Shown: positions 1-8,912 of the stretch, piece by piece | How positions within the stretch are numbered: the first letter of the stretch is position 1 | How the letters are laid out: the number at the start of each line of letters is the position of its first letter | Source of the DNA: Parafilimonas terrae | Lineage (GTDB): Bacteria; Bacteroidota; Bacteroidia; Chitinophagales; Chitinophagaceae | Direction: 5' to 3' | Assembly: GCF_900115755.1 (NCBI RefSeq) | Contig: NZ_FOXQ01000003.1 | Span: 186,001-250,000 of the forward strand | Length of the DNA stretch: 64,000 nt | Program-made: the position numbers and the translations under genes | Notes under the pieces: generated by a model | Seen by the model: only the letters and a program-made list of their open reading frames with translations | The model's database searches: none | What the model was told of the DNA's origin: nothing

Positions 1-2
1 GA

Positions 3-401
3 TGGCTGCACCTGGCGCATGGCGTGCGCAATACTGCAGCCGGTTTACGTTATGTGCTGTATATGTTCATGACCGATTTATATGATCTTGCCAGGATCAT
101 ATACAAACCTGCCGGTTATTTTATGGCGCCGGAAAAAGATGAACGCATTGGCGACGTTTCAAATGTTGTATTCAGCAATGGCTGGATTGCCGATGAAGAT
201 GGTAAAGTATTTATTTATTATGCATCATCCGATACAAGAATGCATGTTGCAGTTTCAACGGTAGAACAATTGCTCGATTATGTAATGCATACGCCGGAAG
301 ATGGCTTGCGTTCTGCCACAACGGTTGAAAGGTTAATGAACATAATTGATAAGAATAAAACGTATGTAAAAGATCACAGGCTACAGCTTACTGAACAGTA
401 A
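3..401 (+). CDS. 4-O-beta-mannosylglucose phosphorylase (GH130), C-terminal part
   Basis: This is the C-terminal 132 residues of a protein whose start lies upstream of the window. The open frame runs from base 3, so the internal Met at base 24 is not the true start. The [20 protein letters not shown] stretch, the YFMAPE motif, the [11 protein letters not shown] motif and the [12 protein letters not shown] motif are typical of the end of the five-bladed propeller in GH130 phosphorylases. These enzymes phosphorolyse beta-1,4-mannosyl-glucose released from mannan in the cytoplasm. The esterase gene that follows on the same strand, 262 bp on, fits a hemicellulose-use context. The family call is strong; exact subfamily specificity (mannosyl-glucose rather than mannosyl-GlcNAc) is inferred from memory of subfamily 1 motifs. 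Confidence 0.85.
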   Translation, partial: WLHLAHGVRNTAAGLRYVLYMFMTDLYDLARIIYKPAGYFMAPEKDERIGDVSNVVFSNGWIADEDGKVFIYYASSDTRMHVAVSTVEQLLDYVMHTPEDGLRSATTVERLMNIIDKNKTYVKDHRLQLTEQ

Positions 402-479
402 AACAGAAGTTGGATAATTTGCGCACAGCCTGCGAGGGTAAGTGTTAGAAATATTAAACCTGATGAATAAATCATGTAT

Positions 480-522
480 CTATATTTTAAAACCTTGGCA
501 GAAAAGTAGTTTTAAAATATAG
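480..522. repeat. 14-bp perfect inverted repeat, possible terminator
   Basis: The arms CTATATTTTAAAAC (480-493) and its exact reverse complement (509-522) flank a 15-base loop. It lies 79 bp after the GH130 stop, in the 402-663 gap. It is AT-rich without a clean trailing T-run, so it may be a weak terminator or a protein-binding palindrome. I see no gene in this gap. Confidence 0.5.
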
Positions 523-663
523 CAAGGTTAGAATGCTTTATGGTGAAAACATCACTTAATAATTCCCCTCTAAATTTTTAGCAGCACAACAGGTTATAAA
601 GAATAATTTAGCGCTTCAACTTTCAAAGCATTATTGCTGCCATTGTAACGAATAATTATCATC

Positions 664-2592
664 ATGAAAAAACTATTTGTATTTACGCTTATTGCTTTTG
701 CATGTATTTCAGACACCTCAGCCCAATTAAAATTGCCTGCTTTTTTTAGCGACAGCATGGTATTGCAGCAAAATACCAATGCGCCTGTTTGGGGCTGGGC
801 CAAAGCTGGTGAAAAAGTAACAGTAAGCGGAAGCTGGCCTGGCAAAACGGTACAGGCCGTTGCAGACAATTCGGGAAAATGGATGGTAAAACTGCCAACG
901 CCAAAAGCAGGCGGCCCTTACGATGTAACTATTAAATCAACCGAAACAAAAACATTGCATGGCGTATTGATTGGTGAGGTATGGATATGTTCCGGGCAAT
1001 CAAATATGGAAATGCCCGTGCAAGGCTGGTCTGGCGCACCCGTTAATAATTCAGCCACAGAAATAGCCGAAGCAAATTATCCTTCCATACGTTTATTCAC
1101 AGTTGAAAAAAACATTGCCTTTTCACCGCAACAGGATGTAAAGGGCGCATGGTCTTCCTGCTCGCCCGCATCTGCAGGTTCATTCAGTGCAACCGCCTAT
1201 TTTTTTGGGCGCGAATTATATAAGCACTTACATATTCCTATCGGTTTAATACATACAAGCTGGGGCGGCACCATTGCTGAAGCCTGGACGAGCGAAGCTT
1301 CTTTAAGAACTATGGGAGATTTTAACAGCGGGCTTGATGTGGTTAATAAAATGGCTGCAAGCTTTAAAGAAATGCGGGTTAAAGACAGCCTGAACACCAT
1401 AGCCTGGCAGCAGGCGCTGGCCGCCAATAATAATAGCTATGCAGATGATGTCGCTGATACAAGCTGGCATACTATGGCATTGCCTACAACCTGGGAAGAC
1501 AAAGGCCTGGATATTGATGGCATCGTTTGGTTTAAACGCACTGTAGATATACCGGCAGCATGGCAGGGCAAAACATTAAAATTAGAACTTGGGCCAATAG
1601 ATGATAACGATATTACTTTTTTAAATGGCAGTGTTGTTGACAGCACAATGCAGGATGGAATGTGGATGAAAGAACGTAATTATACAGTGCCGGCCAATCT
1701 TGTAAAAGCAGGCAAAAATACACTTGCCGTTAAAGTAATTGACAATGCTGGTGGCGGCGGTATTTATGGCAAACCCGGTCAATTAAAATTATACGCGGAG
1801 GGCGGTAATGATACCATTAATTTATCAGGCAACTGGATGTATAAGGTGGCAACGGTGAAACCGCCGGTTGCATCAAACTCTAATCCAAACCAGCCTTCGG
1901 TTTTATACAATGGCATGCTTGCCCCGCTGGTGCCCTTTGCCATAAAAGGCGCTATATGGTACCAGGGCGAATCGAATGTGGGCAGGGCAAAACAATACAG
2001 CAAATTGTTTCCTTTAATGATAAGCGACTGGCGCAAACATTTTAACGAGCCTGGCTTTCCTTTCTATTTTGTACAGATTGCGCCTTACAAATATGGCGGC
2101 GACAGTACGCAGGCCGCCGGTTTAAGAGATGCACAACGCAGAACATTAACAGCATTGCCTAATACAGGTATGGCCGTTACGATGGACATTGGCGAAACAA
2201 ACAACATTCATCCGGCAGATAAGCAGGATGTGGGCAAACGTTTATCGCTTTGGGCTTTAAATAAAACTTACGGCGATAAAGGCATTATTTATTCAGGGCC
2301 TTTATATAAAAGTTTTAAAACAGAAGGCAATAAGATTATTGTTTCTTTCAATAATACAGACGGCGGCTTAACAAGCAGCAACAAGCCCTTAAAAGATTTT
2401 GAATTACAGGATGCAGACGGAACATGGAAACCTGCAACTGCGAGCATTGAAGGTAATACAGTGGTTGTAACAAGTGATGCGGTGGCCAAACCTGCCGGTG
2501 TGCGGTATGCGTATTATTCCTATGCAGAAGGATCACTGTTTAATGGCAAAGGTTTACCGGCCTCATCGTTTACTTCTGAAGAGTTGAAGTGA
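664..2592 (+). CDS. Sialate O-acetylesterase, secreted SGNH hydrolase
   Basis: The 642-aa protein starts with a signal peptide (MKKLFVFTLIAFACISDTSAQ). It carries the SGNH nucleophile block GEVWICSGQSNMEMPV, with the candidate catalytic Ser at residue 113. A second block contains IWYQGESNV and a late DIGETNNIHP contains the His of the triad. A jelly-roll-like insertion (roughly residues 250-400, WFKRTVDIPAAWQGK region) sits between the two halves of the esterase, as in long Bacteroidota members. It should act in the periplasm, removing acetyl groups from sialic acid or hemicellulose sugars. It follows the GH130 gene on the same strand, which favours acetylated mannan or a similar plant glycan as substrate. 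The substrate is inference. Confidence 0.88.
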   Translation: MKKLFVFTLIAFACISDTSAQLKLPAFFSDSMVLQQNTNAPVWGWAKAGEKVTVSGSWPGKTVQAVADNSGKWMVKLPTPKAGGPYDVTIKSTETKTLHGVLIGEVWICSGQSNMEMPVQGWSGAPVNNSATEIAEANYPSIRLFTVEKNIAFSPQQDVKGAWSSCSPASAGSFSATAYFFGRELYKHLHIPIGLIHTSWGGTIAEAWTSEASLRTMGDFNSGLDVVNKMAASFKEMRVKDSLNTIAWQQALAANNNSYADDVADTSWHTMALPTTWEDKGLDIDGIVWFKRTVDIPAAWQGKTLKLELGPIDDNDITFLNGSVVDSTMQDGMWMKERNYTVPANLVKAGKNTLAVKVIDNAGGGGIYGKPGQLKLYAEGGNDTINLSGNWMYKVATVKPPVASNSNPNQPSVLYNGMLAPLVPFAIKGAIWYQGESNVGRAKQYSKLFPLMISDWRKHFNEPGFPFYFVQIAPYKYGGDSTQAAGLRDAQRRTLTALPNTGMAVTMDIGETNNIHPADKQDVGKRLSLWALNKTYGDKGIIYSGPLYKSFKTEGNKIIVSFNNTDGGLTSSNKPLKDFELQDADGTWKPATASIEGNTVVVTSDAVAKPAGVRYAYYSYAEGSLFNGKGLPASSFTSEELK

Positions 2593-2606
2593 TGTTTTGT
2601 TATTCT

Positions 2607-2636
2607 TCGGTCGGCCCGCGATAGCGGTCTGACCGA
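2607..2636. terminator. Hairpin between convergent genes
   Basis: TCGGTC (2607-2612) pairs with GACCGA (2631-2636), and inside it CCGC-GATA-GCGG forms a second short stem. It lies in the 45-bp gap between the stop of the esterase and the stop of the leftward lipoprotein gene. That is where a shared, two-way terminator would be expected. There is no long T-run. Confidence 0.55.
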
Positions 2637-2637
2637 T

Positions 2638-3267
2638 TTAGCCAGCTATCTTTTCCAGGCGCTTTAAGCCGATATTAAAATTAAAGTTGGTGTGAGTGAT
2701 GCCAATGCTGTCGGGTGTACCATTCTTATAATCAAGCATCTGAATTTTTACAACAGCCTTTCTTTTTGATGCCCTTTCGAGGCGGATAAGTTCATTACAA
2801 CCCGCATCAGTTATATAATAATTAAACCCTTTTTCCTGCGGAAATGTGTAATAGTTATACGCTGAATCAATATCTTTTCTCACATAACCATTTTGCAGGC
2901 TGTAAGGCTGCATCATCACCATTTCAAAATCTTTTCGCAGCGTTGTAATAACGGCTTTCTTATCCATCTCATCAATAATATAATACACTTTAAAATTGCC
3001 GTTGGGTGCAAAACCAAAATCAAAAAATTTAAATCCTGCTTCGCTGGAAAAAACAATGCGCGTACTGCTGTCAGGCATTGCTTTTATCAATAACAAACCA
3101 CTTAAATGTTTGCCAATAACATTCACCTGTGTATAATATAAAACATTTGAAAAATCAGGTTTGAATTTATCAAGGCAATGCACATCGCCTGCTGTGGTTT
3201 GCAAATGTTTGTAAGAAGATGAGCAGGCAGAAAAAACAAACAATAAACTAATGAGTAAATAACGCAT
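2638..3267 (-). CDS. Lipoprotein of unknown function in aryl-polyene-type operon
   Basis: This 209-aa protein has a lipoprotein signal (MRYLLISLLFVFSACSSSYK, lipobox FSAC). I do not recognise a named domain. The mature part is predicted to be mostly beta strand and soluble, so a periplasmic protein anchored to the inner leaflet of the outer or inner membrane is likely. It overlaps the LolA-like gene by 20 bp and is the last gene of the leftward run, so it is translated with it. A role beside LolA in moving lipidic pigment or lipoprotein to the outer membrane is inference from position only. Confidence 0.7.
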   Translation of the reverse strand: MRYLLISLLFVFSACSSSYKHLQTTAGDVHCLDKFKPDFSNVLYYTQVNVIGKHLSGLLLIKAMPDSSTRIVFSSEAGFKFFDFGFAPNGNFKVYYIIDEMDKKAVITTLRKDFEMVMMQPYSLQNGYVRKDIDSAYNYYTFPQEKGFNYYITDAGCNELIRLERASKRKAVVKIQMLDYKNGTPDSIGITHTNFNFNIGLKRLEKIAG

Positions 3268-3886
3268 CAGGCAGGCTGGTATTTATTTCTTTATTGATGA
3301 AATGCATGGTAGTGTTATCGCCTGAAGTTTCATTCATCACAATTGTGTTAACTGAATAATCCGTTTTATCCGTAATAATATCAATATGCTTAAATAATTG
3401 CTGCAGATTTTTGGCAACGGGGGTAAGTTCTATTAAATAAGCGGCTTTGCTTTCAAAAACATTCACTTTAAAATCGGCATTTGAAAAAGCAGTACCACGC
3501 ACACAATCCACCACTACCCTGTTTACCTGCTGAAAAAGTTTATTAGAACCGGCGGAGATTTTATTTTCTTTTTGTCCATCTTTTATATAAATATTATTGT
3601 TGTTCAGTATCATTAAATACTGAAATGGCTGCGTGTATTCCATACGCACTTTACTCTCTTTCTTAAACCAGAATTTGCCTTTTGAAATTATTTTATCAGA
3701 CAGCATGGAAAGATTTTTTTCCTGCGTAAAATCAGCTTTTATAGAATTTATTTTTTGCGAAGCAGCTGCAAACCGGCTTTTAAAAACATCAATATCTTTT
3801 ACAGCATTATAACCGGCATGCTGCGCCTGCACGGCACAACATGCACAGGCAAACACCACTGTAAGAAATAATTTATTCATACGCAT
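3248..3886 (-). CDS. LolA-like outer-membrane lipoprotein carrier protein
   Basis: The protein has 212 aa. A signal peptide (LFLTVVFACACCAVQAQ) is followed by the LolA-type pattern: an amphipathic helix, then SIKADFTQEKNLSMLSDKIISKGKFWFKKESKVRMEYTQP, which is the classic 'FxQxk...l......G.l.f..p..mrw.y..P' signature of the family. LolA-fold proteins shuttle acylated molecules across the periplasm. Copies inside aryl-polyene and flexirubin clusters are thought to serve pigment or lipid export rather than general lipoprotein sorting. The gene overlaps both neighbours (14 bp with the deacetylase, 20 bp with the lipoprotein), so translational coupling is likely. Confidence 0.82.
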   Translation of the reverse strand: MRMNKLFLTVVFACACCAVQAQHAGYNAVKDIDVFKSRFAAASQKINSIKADFTQEKNLSMLSDKIISKGKFWFKKESKVRMEYTQPFQYLMILNNNNIYIKDGQKENKISAGSNKLFQQVNRVVVDCVRGTAFSNADFKVNVFESKAAYLIELTPVAKNLQQLFKHIDIITDKTDYSVNTIVMNETSGDNTTMHFINKEINTSLPDALFTH

Positions 3887-4646
3887 CTATATCAAGCAAT
3901 TTATCTAATCTCACAATATTGAAACCTTTTTGCCGCAGGTGTTGTATAAATATTGGCAAAATATTTAGAGTTGCCTGGCAGCTATCATGAAACAAAAAAA
4001 CATCGCCGGGTTTTACAGAGCGGGTTATACGTTTTAATAATGTTTGTTCATCTTTAATCATGGTATCGTAAGAGCGCATGCTCCACCCAACTGTTGTATA
4101 ATGTCCTGCAACAATGGCTTTTTTTACATTAGGATTTATAACGCCATAAGGCGGCCTGAAGAACCGCGGTTTACGGCCTGTAACATTTTTAATAATATTG
4201 TCTGTAGCAGTAAGTTCAGCGCTGATTTTTGCAGATGAAAAAAGATCGAACCATTTATCGTGTGTATAACTGTGATTGCCGATAATATGGCCTTCATTAT
4301 ATACCTGTTTTAATAAATCTTCATTCGCTTCAATATGTTTGCCGATGCAGAAAAAAGCCGCTTCAATATTATGCGTTTTTAATACCTGCAAAACCTGCGG
4401 CGTATAATTTTTAAGCGGGCCATCATCAAAAGTTAAAGCAATTTCTTTCCTGCTGGTATTTGCCTTACAAACAGTTTGTATAAAGAAATTGGAATTGATA
4501 AAATAGCACCCGTAAAATAGCACCAGCGAATACAGGAAAAATAATATAGCAATACCCCAGTAAGTAAAATTATAATTAATGCATAGCCATAAACAACCGG
4601 CGAATAATAACCCAAAAACAATATTTGTATTCCTGAAGTTCAACAT
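3873..4646 (-). CDS. Membrane-anchored polysaccharide deacetylase (NodB family)
   Basis: This 257-aa protein has two N-terminal hydrophobic segments (about residues 9-25 and 31-50). A NodB domain follows with the metal motif TFDDGP (72-77), HSYTH (His125 and His129) and the later RFFRPPYG motif. These supply the Asp-His-His metal site of carbohydrate esterase family 4. The active site would face the periplasm. It overlaps the upstream ketosynthase-like gene by 7 bp and the LolA-like gene by 14 bp, so it belongs to the operon. In a pigment or lipid cluster it may deacylate a sugar or amide on the product; the substrate is unknown. Confidence 0.85.
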   Translation of the reverse strand: MLNFRNTNIVFGLLFAGCLWLCINYNFTYWGIAILFFLYSLVLFYGCYFINSNFFIQTVCKANTSRKEIALTFDDGPLKNYTPQVLQVLKTHNIEAAFFCIGKHIEANEDLLKQVYNEGHIIGNHSYTHDKWFDLFSSAKISAELTATDNIIKNVTGRKPRFFRPPYGVINPNVKKAIVAGHYTTVGWSMRSYDTMIKDEQTLLKRITRSVKPGDVFLFHDSCQATLNILPIFIQHLRQKGFNIVRLDKLLDIDAYE

Positions 4647-5701
4647 GCACCTGCGAGCAATAAAGAATGATAAGTATGGAGATAATGATTATAAATTAAT
4701 ATCTTTTTTACATCGCGGTTAATAATTTGATTACATAAAAACTGCGCTGCCCCTGCATCTTTTACAAGCTTCAATGCCAGCCATAAAGCAAACGATGATG
4801 AAGTTGGATATTCCCCGCAAAGATGTTTATAGTTTATAGTTTGCTTGTCTGTAAAAATATTTTTATCAAGCATATCATAAACAGCATCATTTTTCTTATC
4901 TCCATTTCTTCCGGCAATAATCAAATCAATATCGTTGATAGATAAATGATGCGCAGCGAGAAATTGGTTTATTTTATTTTCTACCTCTTCATCCGGAACA
5001 TCAAGAAAAGTTTCTATACCATTAAGCTTTGCAATATTTTTTTCACCCTGCACGTTGCTTAAAAGAAAAAAGCATGCGCCTTCGCCGGCAACAGTGCCTT
5101 TGGATGTATAGTTGTAAAAACCATTGTCACCTGCTTGTTTCTTATACAAACCAAACCGTTCAAGTATGGCATGACTTGCAGGAGTAATTTCATCTGCTGC
5201 ACCAACCAGCACCTCATTCATTTCATCTTCTTTCAACAACAGTGCCCCATCCAATAAAGCGCTTTCAAAAGAATGCCCGCTTTGCACAAACGTATTATTA
5301 TAATTATGGCATTGCAACAGCAAAGCAATCTGCGCACCAACCGTATTGTGTGTTGACTGGATAAAGGCTGTTGGCGTAAGCATCTCTTCCTTATAATCAA
5401 TTATACGTTTCAGGAAAATTTCCGTATCCTGCAAACATCCGTAGGCAGTGCCCATAACAATGCCGCCGGGTATTTCAACATTCGCCTGCTGCAAACATTT
5501 TAATGCTGCAGCCGTTCCCATTTTTATAATGCGGCTCATGCGCCTGATAAGTTTTGCATCAATCAGCTCATCATAATCAGGCTCCATGCAAACAAAACGG
5601 TTGCCGGATGGTTTTATAACTGATTGCGAAAAACCTTCATTAAAAACAGATTGCGGAGATATACCGGCTACAGCGTTTATATAAATGTTTGCTTCTTCCA
5701 T
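4640..5701 (-). CDS. Chain-length-factor-like ketosynthase (ApeC type)
   Basis: I place the start at the Met at 5701 (MEEANIYINAVAGIS), giving 353 aa; an open frame extends 45 bp further upstream but lacks thiolase-fold features. The fold is that of a beta-ketoacyl synthase, but the nucleophile region reads VQSGHSFESALLDG where active enzymes have a TACSS-type motif, so the catalytic Cys is absent. The His-rich HGTGT motif is also missing. This matches the chain-length-factor partner (ApeC family) that forms a heterodimer with an active ketosynthase in aryl-polyene synthesis. The active KS is encoded 14 bp upstream, in the order expected for such a pair. Confidence 0.78.
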   Translation of the reverse strand: MEEANIYINAVAGISPQSVFNEGFSQSVIKPSGNRFVCMEPDYDELIDAKLIRRMSRIIKMGTAAALKCLQQANVEIPGGIVMGTAYGCLQDTEIFLKRIIDYKEEMLTPTAFIQSTHNTVGAQIALLLQCHNYNNTFVQSGHSFESALLDGALLLKEDEMNEVLVGAADEITPASHAILERFGLYKKQAGDNGFYNYTSKGTVAGEGACFFLLSNVQGEKNIAKLNGIETFLDVPDEEVENKINQFLAAHHLSINDIDLIIAGRNGDKKNDAVYDMLDKNIFTDKQTINYKHLCGEYPTSSSFALWLALKLVKDAGAAQFLCNQIINRDVKKILIYNHYLHTYHSLLLAGAC

Positions 5702-5715
5702 TTGTAATAAACGCT

Positions 5716-6921
5716 TTAGATTTTTGAAAAAATAAGGGATGAACAATTACCGCCAAAACCAAATGAATTGGATAAAACATGATTTACTTCAACACCTTTG
5801 GCGAATGTAGTTTCAGGCATAAAAGGCAGCTCTTTCATTTGCGTTGTAAAACGCAGGTTGGGGTAAATAAAACCGCGTTGTATAGCCAGCATGGAAAACA
5901 CGGCTTCAATACCGCCGCTGGCGCCGAGCGTATGGCCGGTAAAAGATTTAGTAGAACTCATTTTTGGATAATGCGGATCAAAGATTTCTTTAATTGCCGT
6001 ACCTTCTGAAACATCATTATTTTTTGTGCCGGTACCATGCAGGTTGATGTAATCAATAGCTGATGGCTGCAAACCGCTTTTCTGCAAAGCGCCTTTCATT
6101 GCGAGAAACGATCCTGTTCCTGATGGCGAAGAAGCTGTTTGATGATAAGCATCGTTGGCATTGCAATAACCGCTTAAAGTGCAAACAGGCTGCGCATTTA
6201 AAACCTGTAAAGCTTTTTCAGAAAGCATTACAATATAACCTGCACCTTCACCCAGGTTCAACCCCTTCCGGTTCTCATCGAATGGCTTGCAGGCTTCGTT
6301 ATCCAATATCATCAAACTATTAAACCCATTAAGCGTAAATCGTGTCAAGGCATCGGCGCCACCTGCAACCACCACATCGAGTATATTATTTTTTATAAGC
6401 CTGGCGCCAAAAAAAATAGCGTTGGCAGATGAAGAACAGGCAGTGCTTACAGTAGTAATAAAATCTTTAATACCGAGAGCATTCGCCATAATTTTTGTGG
6501 CGCTGCCACATTCATGATTTATTACGTTTCGTAACCTTCCCGCTGTATTATCTTTTAAAAACAATGCATAAAAATCTTCGGTTTTATCCATGCCGCCAAC
6601 AGAATTGGCAGATAGTAAACCTGCACGCAAACCATTGAAATTTCTGATGCCCGCATTATGCAATGTTTCCCTGGCAGCGATGGTTCCAAGCAAGGCAGTG
6701 CGTGTTATGTTTGCAGGAAGCTGCGCCCATTCAGCAAGTATTTTATTGCTTGCTTTTACTTCTGCAACGGGCAATGTTTTTTTGTGAACAGAAGTAAGCT
6801 GCTGCATTTCACCAATGCCCGCATTGCTGTTTTCAAGTGCGGCAATACATTGGGCAATATTGTTGCCAATAGCCGAAATAATGCCGGCGCCGGCAATATA
6901 TACTTTACTGCCCGTTTGCAT
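5716..6921 (-). CDS. Beta-ketoacyl-ACP synthase, FabF/ApeO-like
   Basis: This 401-aa thiolase-fold enzyme keeps the complete Cys-His-His triad: Cys162 in STACSSSAN, His295 in NLHGTGT and His330 in KSFTGHTLGASG. It condenses a malonyl unit on ACP with a growing acyl chain in the cytoplasm. Its start overlaps the end of the ACP gene by 17 bp and it ends 14 bp before the Cys-less partner. A KS-alpha/CLF pair of this kind builds conjugated polyenes such as aryl polyenes or flexirubins, or similar lipids. Ketoreductase and dehydratase genes that would be needed are not in the window. Confidence 0.88.
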   Translation of the reverse strand: MQTGSKVYIAGAGIISAIGNNIAQCIAALENSNAGIGEMQQLTSVHKKTLPVAEVKASNKILAEWAQLPANITRTALLGTIAARETLHNAGIRNFNGLRAGLLSANSVGGMDKTEDFYALFLKDNTAGRLRNVINHECGSATKIMANALGIKDFITTVSTACSSSANAIFFGARLIKNNILDVVVAGGADALTRFTLNGFNSLMILDNEACKPFDENRKGLNLGEGAGYIVMLSEKALQVLNAQPVCTLSGYCNANDAYHQTASSPSGTGSFLAMKGALQKSGLQPSAIDYINLHGTGTKNNDVSEGTAIKEIFDPHYPKMSSTKSFTGHTLGASGGIEAVFSMLAIQRGFIYPNLRFTTQMKELPFMPETTFAKGVEVNHVLSNSFGFGGNCSSLIFSKI

Positions 6922-7189
6922 TTCCGGGCTGATGTTTAAGAATATAATCTGCCATAGTACTTACCGATGCAAATACTTTCGGGCCATCCTCCGGGTTTGC
7001 CAGCTTCACTTTATATTCCTGTTGCAATAAAACAATCAGCTCCAAAGCATCTATGGAATCGAGGCCGAGGCCTTCCACAAAAAGCGGCTGGTCATTGCCA
7101 ATATCTTCAGGGTTGATTTTCTTTAAATTAAATTGTGCAACAATCTGTTTTTTCAGATTTTCCATTAACTGCGCTTTTTCCATCCTCAT
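6905..7189 (-). CDS. Acyl carrier protein
   Basis: This 94-aa acidic helical protein contains GLDSIDALELIV, where the Ser of DSID takes the 4'-phosphopantetheine arm. It is the first gene of the leftward ketosynthase operon and would carry the polyene chain. Starts at 7189 (MRMEK) or 7183 (MEK) are both possible. Upstream, only about 140 bp separate it from the left attachment site of the integrated element. Before integration the tRNA-Arg gene sat directly upstream in the same orientation. Confidence 0.9.
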   Translation of the reverse strand: MRMEKAQLMENLKKQIVAQFNLKKINPEDIGNDQPLFVEGLGLDSIDALELIVLLQQEYKVKLANPEDGPKVFASVSTMADYILKHQPGNANGQ

Positions 7190-7331
7190 TTATATTAGTT
7201 AAATTTTGGGGGCAAGATAAAATTTGTTTACTGTTTTACAGAAACTGAATACAGGGTCTGGGGAAATACGGGTTTCAACTGTACTGTTTAACTATTTTAC
7301 CTGGCTACGGGGTAAAAAATTCCAGCAATTG

Positions 7332-7349
7332 GTTGTGGTCCCGCCAGGA
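7332..7349. repeat. attL core, 18-bp copy of tRNA-Arg 3' end
   Basis: This segment (GTTGTGGTCCCGCCAGGA) is identical to 29819-29836. The match extends leftward as CAGCAATT with a single mismatch, giving 26 of 27 identical bases (7323-7349 against 29810-29836). It is the displaced 3' fragment of the tRNA gene left on the other side of the element. Confidence 0.93.
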
Positions 7350-7458
7350 CTTTAACCTAATTTATTTCGTTTTGTCATTTTTTATAAAACACCTCTGAAA
7401 TTATTAATTACAAAGGGTTTTCTTTATTCCGTTTATCGCCGAATTAAAAATAAATAAA

Positions 7459-7482
7459 GTTTTAGTGTCCGTTTTAGTGTCC
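7459..7482. promoter_or_regulatory. Left arm-type repeats for integrase/excisionase
   Basis: GTTTTAGTGTCC occurs twice in tandem without a spacer (7459-7470 and 7471-7482). The core AGTGTCC recurs near the right end as AGTGTCC and ACTGTCC, also 12 bp apart. Tandem repeats at both ends, set back from the core, are what arm-binding sites of lambda-type integrases look like. They overlap the -33 region of the integrase promoter, so binding could also repress int. Confidence 0.6.
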
Positions 7483-7489
7483 TCTGATG

Positions 7490-7497
7490 TACATTTG
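7490..7497 (+). promoter_or_regulatory. Integrase promoter, -7 box TAnnTTTG
   Basis: TACATTTG matches the Bacteroidota -7 consensus exactly and lies 19 bp before the chosen integrase start at 7517. No good -33 TTG is seen at the expected spacing, because the arm repeats occupy that position. Confidence 0.55.
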
Positions 7498-7516
7498 GTA
7501 TATAAATTCAAAGTGT

Positions 7517-8860
7517 ATGCCTCGCAGTAGTTCTGTAAACTATTACCTTGATTCAGTAGACAACGAGGGCAAGAGTTTAATCTTCCTTCAATATGTTTAT
7601 TCAGGCCAAAAGCTCAAGCTGTTTTTTGGACAAAGAGTGAAGCCTGGAAACTGGAACAAGGCAAAACAACGTGTAAAGAATAATAAGGAAACGACCGCAG
7701 ATGGAAAGTTTGCACTGAACAATTTACTTGACAGCCTGGCAAAAGAATGCGAAAGGGCTTATAACGTTGAAATGAAGAGTGGAATACCGGCGCCGGCAAC
7801 CCTCAAACAATACCTCCAGAACTTTCTTTACCAAAATCATAATGACGATGATCCTGATAAACCAACACTGTTTTCTTTATTGGAAAGGTTTATCTCCGGA
7901 GAAATTAAATCTGCAGGCAAGGATAAAAGCGCTAACACTATAAAGACTTATAGAACGCTGCAAGGCCATTTACTGGAATACCAGCAAGTGAAAAAAGAGA
8001 AAATTGATTTTGATATTGTAACGCTCGATTTTTATTACAAGTTTGTTTCATTCCTCCGCAACAGGGAAAATCATAAATCAGAAATTTTAAGATCTCGGAC
8101 CGGCGCCAACAGAAGCAAGCGGGTAGCTGACTTAAACGACAACTCTATTTCAAAGGATATTAAGATACTAAAGCTTATAATGGGTGAAGCAGTTGATTTG
8201 GGCTATACAAACAATTTGCAGTTTAAGCTTAAAAAGTTTGCTGTTACCTGGAAAGAAAGTGATGCAGTGTATTTACCTGAAAAAGAAATAATCAAGCTTT
8301 ATAAAACCAAGTTTGAAAACAAGAGATTGGAACAGGTCCGGGATTTATTTGTGTTTGGGTGCTTTGTAGGGCTGCGGTTTTCCGATTACAATGATATTAA
8401 ACCGGAAAACATTGTGCAAATAGATGGGGATTATTTTATTAAAATGGAAACCAAAAAAACAAAGGAGCTTGTTATTATTCCTTGTAACCCGGTTGTGCTT
8501 GACATCTTCAATAAATACCGCAGCAATCACAACAGGTTACCAAAATCGCTGTCAAATCAAAAATTCAATGATTATATCAAGGAGGCCTGCAAGCTGGCAG
8601 GAATGGCAGAAAAAGGCCGTTTATCCACTTCTCCGGATTTGGAGCTTTGGCAATGTGTTTCATCCCATACGGCCCGCCGCAGCTTTGCAACCAACTATTA
8701 CCTCGAAGGTTTTCCTACCATTGATTTAATGAAGATCACCGGGCACAAAACAGAGAAAGCATTTTTGAAATATATCCGCGTTACCAAACTTGATACAGCC
8801 AAACGATTAAGTCAGCATATAAAAAAGAACTGGAGTGAAAAGATGCTGCGGATCGCCTAA
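7517..8860 (+). CDS. int: Tyrosine-type site-specific integrase
   Basis: This is a 447-aa recombinase of the Bacteroidota phage/ICE type. It has an N-terminal arm-binding region (about 1-90), a SAM-like core-binding domain (about 115-220) and a C-terminal catalytic domain. Catalytic residues are visible: Arg287 in VGLRFSDY, His384-x-x-Arg387 in SSHTARRSF, His410 in TGHKTE and the nucleophile Tyr419 in FLKYIR. I use the Met at 7517 because it follows the -7 box; an upstream in-frame ATG at 7487 lies before that box. It should recombine attP on the element with the 3' end of tRNA-Arg. It sits next to attL, the end away from the intact tRNA. Confidence 0.93.
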   Translation: MPRSSSVNYYLDSVDNEGKSLIFLQYVYSGQKLKLFFGQRVKPGNWNKAKQRVKNNKETTADGKFALNNLLDSLAKECERAYNVEMKSGIPAPATLKQYLQNFLYQNHNDDDPDKPTLFSLLERFISGEIKSAGKDKSANTIKTYRTLQGHLLEYQQVKKEKIDFDIVTLDFYYKFVSFLRNRENHKSEILRSRTGANRSKRVADLNDNSISKDIKILKLIMGEAVDLGYTNNLQFKLKKFAVTWKESDAVYLPEKEIIKLYKTKFENKRLEQVRDLFVFGCFVGLRFSDYNDIKPENIVQIDGDYFIKMETKKTKELVIIPCNPVVLDIFNKYRSNHNRLPKSLSNQKFNDYIKEACKLAGMAEKGRLSTSPDLELWQCVSSHTARRSFATNYYLEGFPTIDLMKITGHKTEKAFLKYIRVTKLDTAKRLSQHIKKNWSEKMLRIA

Positions 8861-8869
8861 AATTTACAA

Positions 8870-8890
8870 GGCCGCAAATTGCGACCTTAG
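8870..8890. terminator. Hairpin after integrase gene
   Basis: AAGG-C-CGCAA (8870-8879) faces the near-complementary TTGCG-A-CCTT half, with one C/A mismatch. It begins 10 bp after the int stop. No T-run follows, so termination would be weak. Confidence 0.35.
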
Positions 8891-8912
8891 ATCAATAAAA
8901 CATTAAAAACAA

